Assembly (NCBI GenBank): GCA_016858145.1 | Contig: JAEHOE010000021.1 | Span: forward strand, 124,001 to 188,000 | DNA: 64,000 nt | Direction: 5' to 3' | From: Edaphochlamys debaryana | Taxonomy: Eukaryota; Chlorophyta; Chlorophyceae; Chlamydomonadales | Shown here: one piece after another, positions 59,514-64,000 of the stretch | How positions within the stretch are numbered: the stretch's first letter is position 1 | How the letters are laid out: the number at the start of each line of letters is the position of its first letter | Position numbers and translations under genes: made by a program | The notes under the pieces: generated by a model | What the model was told of the DNA's origin: nothing | Seen by the model: the letters and a program-made list of their open reading frames with translations, nothing else | The model's database searches: none

Positions 59514-62500
59514 CATGACCGACTGAGAAGAGGCTGGTAGCGGCCGCTGGACGCAAGAAGACGCTGGGGACAGGAGAGGTGACGGCATGGGCCTTTTCAA
59601 GCGAGTGGACTATTTTGGGCCTGTTACACGGCGGTATGCCTCGCTCCTTTCCACTGGTCACCTTGTGAGAGGAAGGCTTCTTGCGCCGAAACCAGAGGGA
59701 ACGAGTGGTGCAGAGGGGAAGCAAGCGAGCCACGCACTCCGCAAAGCCAGCACGCCCACGACGCGGCCAACGGCACACACCATACCGTCAAAACGAAAAG
59801 AGCCGGAGACCAAGCCCCAGCGCTGGAGAGACGGTCAAGAACCCCGGTGCAAGGCAGAGAGGACCGAACCTCATGAAAGGTCTGGCCCCCAAAGGGCAGA
59901 CGAAAACGTGCAGCGGGTGATAAAGGAACCCCTGCTGCTCCACACAACGGCACGTACGGGAAAAGCCTGAAAAGCAGCCAGGCGCCGGGAATGTTGTGGG
60001 CTTCAGCGTCCTCGCCATGAAGATCGCACTGACGAAAAAGAATACCCTGGGTCGGCAACAACAGAACACTCTACAAGCTAAAGAGCTCTACAAGACTTTG
60101 TCCGGTGGGGGGCCTGGTAGGGGCAAAGCCCAACTCACCCTGTCCACCCACACATACAGAGTCCGACTTGAAGGTCACCAACCCAGGCTTACCCCTAAGA
60201 CACAAAGAATTGACGGAAACCCAGAAAACCCAGAAGCCTGCCAGTCGTGAGAGGAAAAGCGCGAGCCCACCTCAGCATGTCCACCTCAGCTGGCACCAAC
60301 CCAGGCCTTGCCTCTAAGACAAAAGCGTTTCCTTGATTGGCAGCGAAGCAGGGCATGTGGCGCGCCGGCCGCTTCCCTCCTCCAACTTTGTCACTGAACA
60401 TACCGCCTGCCTGAGTTAGTGGGAAGCGCCCAACTCAGCATGCCCACACACAGTCCACCCGGGCACCAACCCACGCCTCACCTCTAGAGCTCGCCCAAAT
60501 GTAGTTGACCTTCATGCTGCATGCGTTCGTTGTGTGGGCCCCTGAGAACGCTACCTATGCACTATCTACAGGGCGCCGGTACAGAGCTATTGACCTACAC
60601 CTCGTGCACATCAAACTGCAGCAATGTTGAGCAGATTGCGCCCGCGTTGTACGGCCACACGCAATTCACGGCCCTTCCCCTGATCCCTTGCAACGGCGAA
60701 TGTCAATATGTAAGCACCTAAATACGGTGAGGGAAATGTTCTCCGAAGTTCTTCAGGCAGCCCTCACACAAGTCTCCCAAACGAAGAAGAGGCGTTACGA
60801 GCACTGACCTCTATCTGTCCGATACCGGATCACACCACGTCGAAACGCAATCGCTGCCTCCGCTCAACAGTGCACCCTTGAAGTAATGCAGAAAGTAAAG
60901 ATACACACACAGATTTACTAGCACATAGGGGGCCCAACCCTCTCTGCCGCGCCTTTACGATACATGCCTGCACCCCCTACCTGCAGTCCGCTTCGTTGTT
61001 CTTCTCGTTCCCCCTGCTGTTGCAGTTGCTTCGGCCCCGGCGCTTTAGGGGAGCCTCCTCAACGCCCGACTGGCCATGGCGAGGCCAAAGTGTGAGGACA
61101 TGTACACCCGCCGGCCGCGTCTCGTGGCATTGTGGGGGCGATAGCGCCGCCTCGGCCAGCAGGGCTCCCGCGGCCGCAGAAGGGCCAACGCCGCCATGCG
61201 GGAGATGACCTCAACGCCGAGAGTCGGAGCCTCTTGCGAGAGGCGAAGCCCAAGGCTATCCAGCTGGCCTACGGTCTACGGTGGAGGCTGGGCCACGACG
61301 GCCTGTGCGCCCATAGCGGCCTGCGCGAAGGGCGCCATGTGCAGGGCGCGCAGGGCAGCCGCCGCCTCCTCTGCTGGGAAGCCGGGCCTGGTGTGGACCA
61401 CATGGGCGAGCTCGTATACTACCTGCCAGTCTGTCTCCTCCTGCGGATTGATGCCGGGTTTAGGAAAATCGTGTGGGGTACCATCTCGGCGGCGGGCGCG
61501 TGGGGCACCCACCCGCCCGACCCGGGGCCTCGGCCGAGGTACGTGTTCCGTGCCGTCAATCGTCGCGGGGCCCACCTCTTGGACAGACTGCAGGGCCGCC
61601 TGCTCGTCGGCCATGATATTGCTAGGAGGCGATGTTGGTTGGAGCGTTTCGGTTGAGGCGGTGACGGCCGTCTCGCAACCGGCCGACAATGTGCGCGCGG
61701 TAGGCCAAGCGTTTGGGCACCAGGCGCCAAGAAGCTTCTCTGTGGCAAAAAGGACAGAAATGGTCGTGAAGTAACATGCGAATAAGCACATCGTGCTGGC
61801 GGTGTGCTGGGAAGTGCGCGACGGGCACTTCGACAACCTTTTTCGCTGTGCCAAGAAAGTACCACACACGACAAGTGATATCTAGCATTCTTTCTCCGCG
61901 CTTCGGAGCAGGCCGCTGACGAGGTGACCGCGCCTACCCCCCGCGAGGTCGCAACGCGTCAAGAGCAAAACGAGCATGGCGTAGCGCGCTCGTGACGACT
62001 CAAGGTGTGTGCTAGCTGGCTCGGTGGAAATCAGGAGTAAACTACCGTGCACTCGGCATGGCAACTGGCCTTCTTTCGGCTTGTTGTCTGTGGGAGCCCA
62101 GCGCAGCCCTAGATCCTTCCGACACCAACCTGCCACTCCGCAGGGTCTCAAGGAGGCGACAGAGCTCCCCGCTCGTGGCTCCAGGCGCGACACTTCTCGC
62201 GTATGTCGCAGGCTGTTGGCCCACGACTTCCGGCAACGCACAGCGTTCGCGCAATAGCTATCACTTCCATGTAAAAAGCTTTCAACGGAGAACAGCGTGG
62301 GCTTTTGACATCGGCCAACTGGCTGGCACAGCGCCGTACATGGGTCGCTGAATCCGAGGAGGGCCGAAAGCCGAAACCGACGTCGCAACTCGCAAGCGCA
62401 GAGGGCTCTTGCGCATCTGTGCAGCGACTAGTGCATACCATAGTGCATATCTCCGCAGCAAGCAGCTAGCGCTGCCGGGCCGAACAAAAGCCTGCTACCG

Positions 62501-64000
62501 GCGCCCGCCCGTGCCCGCCCTGCGCAGTCCTCGGTGGTTACAATGTGGGACCCAGAGGGGTGCACGGCAGCTGAACGCCGTGGCTTGGCAGCCAACCTCA
62601 CGGACTTGCCCCCTGCAAGCCAGCACGCCGCCCCCTGACTAGGACGGCAGGGCCCCTACCCGGACTCCAAGCGAGATCTAGTGAAGACCATCCATCACCT
62701 CAACTGCGCAGGCCCTGCATCCTCATCACGAGGGCACGCGCCGCCCCCCACCCCCTGACCGCCTCAGCCCCTCCTCCCACCGCCCCACCAGCCATAAATG
62801 CGGGCCCTGGCTCGCCCCAGCCTGCCTCCATCTTCACCTCCCTCTCTTCCTCCCTACGCGTTGCCGCTGCTGGCGCCTCGGCCTGGGCCGGCACTCCAAG
62901 GGCTCAACCGGCTGAGGAGCTCACAGCCGGCGCGGTTATGGGAGTTAGAATGACGGAAGACAGATCACAAGCACTCACATCAGATACTCGGTGAAGCACG
63001 GTTTCTTGCGTCATACCTGGCTAACCTGGGTGTTACAGGAAGGGGAGCAGGGGCGCCTGCCCACCTCCTCCCCGTGCTCTGCCTCTCCCCTTTCCCCATC
63101 CGCCTGCTACGGTACTCGCTCCCGCCCTGACCTAAACTGTCTTGGCTCTGACTTTGAAGTGAAGGTTGCTGCAGGTATCTGTACACCCCTCTCAGTCGGA
63201 GGACCAAGTCTCTTGGGGGCGGTTGCCCAACTTGCCCCAAACCCGCCCCCCTTCCCCGCCGCCACCTGTGTCCATCCTTCTCCACACTTCATCGCCCATA
63301 GCGTCCTCCCCTGCGCACGATCGCGGCAGCCGCAGCCCAGTGCCCGAGCCCCTGCCACGCTGCCAGGAGTGCCAGCGCGGTCGGCTGTGCAGTAAGCAAT
63401 GGGAATGGCTCGACGGGTGGATGCCCCCCCAAGGGTGAACACCGCAACCGCTCAAGACCCCGCCGGTGACATGCCGTTGCGCACGTTCTGCCCAGTTCTG
63501 CTGCTTGTTACTTGACAGCTTAGCCCTGGAGTTGCAATACAGTAACGAGTACCTTGCAGAGGGTGTTGGGCTACCCATTGCACCGATTTGGGACCGACCT
63601 GTGTCCTCCTCCCCGCTCCATCTTCCCCCTGCCAGCAGCCTCTCCCCCTGGGAAGTCTTATTGCAAATTTGCAACTACATACTCCACGCATTGCTGTCCA
63701 CGCGTCCAGGGGCGACTGACGGCGCCCACGCACTCTGTCTTGCTTGCGGAGCCGTCCCAGGGTCCAGGTAGGGTCCTGCCTACCCAGGGGTTGCTTATTT
63801 ATCAAGGCGTCCGGATCGATGCCGTGAGAGGCAACGTTACATGGCGAGGGTGTGGTGTGAGTCGAGGGATGAAGGAAAGCGGGGAGACATCATCCATCGC
63901 AGAGGTAGGGTCTCGGCCAAGATCAGGTGTATCTCTGCGCGCGGTGAGGGCTCAGCCCCCAGAAGCCAAGAGAGTCCCTCGGACGGCGGATGCATGCCGT
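59514..64000. other. Gene-poor right end of the window
   Basis: No secure gene. It includes three degenerate repeat units (60128-60490) and two adjacent minus-strand frames near 61276-61888 that might be exons of an unknown gene. Local GC content is lower around 60500-61000 than elsewhere. The stretch 62400-64000 has only short, unsupported frames. Confidence 0.3.
60128..60490 (+). repeat. Three degenerate repeat units
   Basis: Three segments, about 60128-60207, 60266-60328 and 60428-60490, share the order CCCAACTCA or CCCACCTCA, then C(C/A)(C/T)G(T/C)CCAC, then CACCAACCCA(G/C)GC, then a CCTCTAAGAC-like end. Spacing is about 140-160 bp. No coding sense is evident. Confidence 0.55.

Noticed and set aside
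60205..60225. AAAGAATTGACGG string resembling the universal small-subunit rRNA site
   Set aside because: Only about 13 bases match; flanking sequence shows no rRNA helices or neighbouring conserved blocks.

Overview
The window looks like nuclear DNA of a Chlamydomonas-like green alga (Chlamydomonadales). It is very GC-rich, the genes carry many short introns with GT...AG ends, many introns start with G-runs and end with C-runs, and several products belong to photosynthesis, plastid import or starch metabolism. No gene is left intact as a single reading frame, so all gene models here were assembled by hand from splice signals, reading phase and family conservation.

Layout, left to right. 173-1446 (+): 3' end of a membrane protein of unknown function. 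3179-5287 (-): PSB27, the lumenal photosystem II assembly and repair factor. 6506-8495 (-): a membrane protein with a long Pro/Gly/Ala tail, not recognised. 9159-12454 (+): an RCC1-repeat protein. 13112-13668 (-): a small, probably plastid-targeted protein, in a head-to-head pair with a beta-amylase at 13900-18186 (+). 18187-21907: intergenic sequence with dispersed repeats. 21908-43063 (-): a 21 kb, 42-exon gene for a TIC236/TamB-family protein of about 3,828 residues, the largest object in the window. 43563-46131 (+): a ribosomal protein uL6, probably mitochondrial, in a head-to-head pair with TIC236. From 46132 on the sequence is repeat-rich: two inverted copies of a hAT-type miniature transposon with 8-bp target duplications (46766-47173 and 59101-59505), a second element bounded by 18-bp inverted repeats (47186-47786), and a tandem pair of secreted HbpS/GlcG-like genes (48395-51210 intact; 53064-55962 with a frameshifted signal-peptide exon). 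I find no secure gene from 55963 to 64000.

How the genes relate: PSB27, beta-amylase, the small plastid protein and TIC236 all act in or on the chloroplast, but nothing suggests an operon-like unit. Two short divergent intergenic regions (13669-13899 and 43064-43562) probably hold shared promoters. The most notable points are the enlarged TIC236, a beta-amylase without the family's flexible active-site loop, the tandem HbpS pair with one damaged copy, the hAT miniature elements, and splice-site-like sequence amplified or duplicated inside introns.
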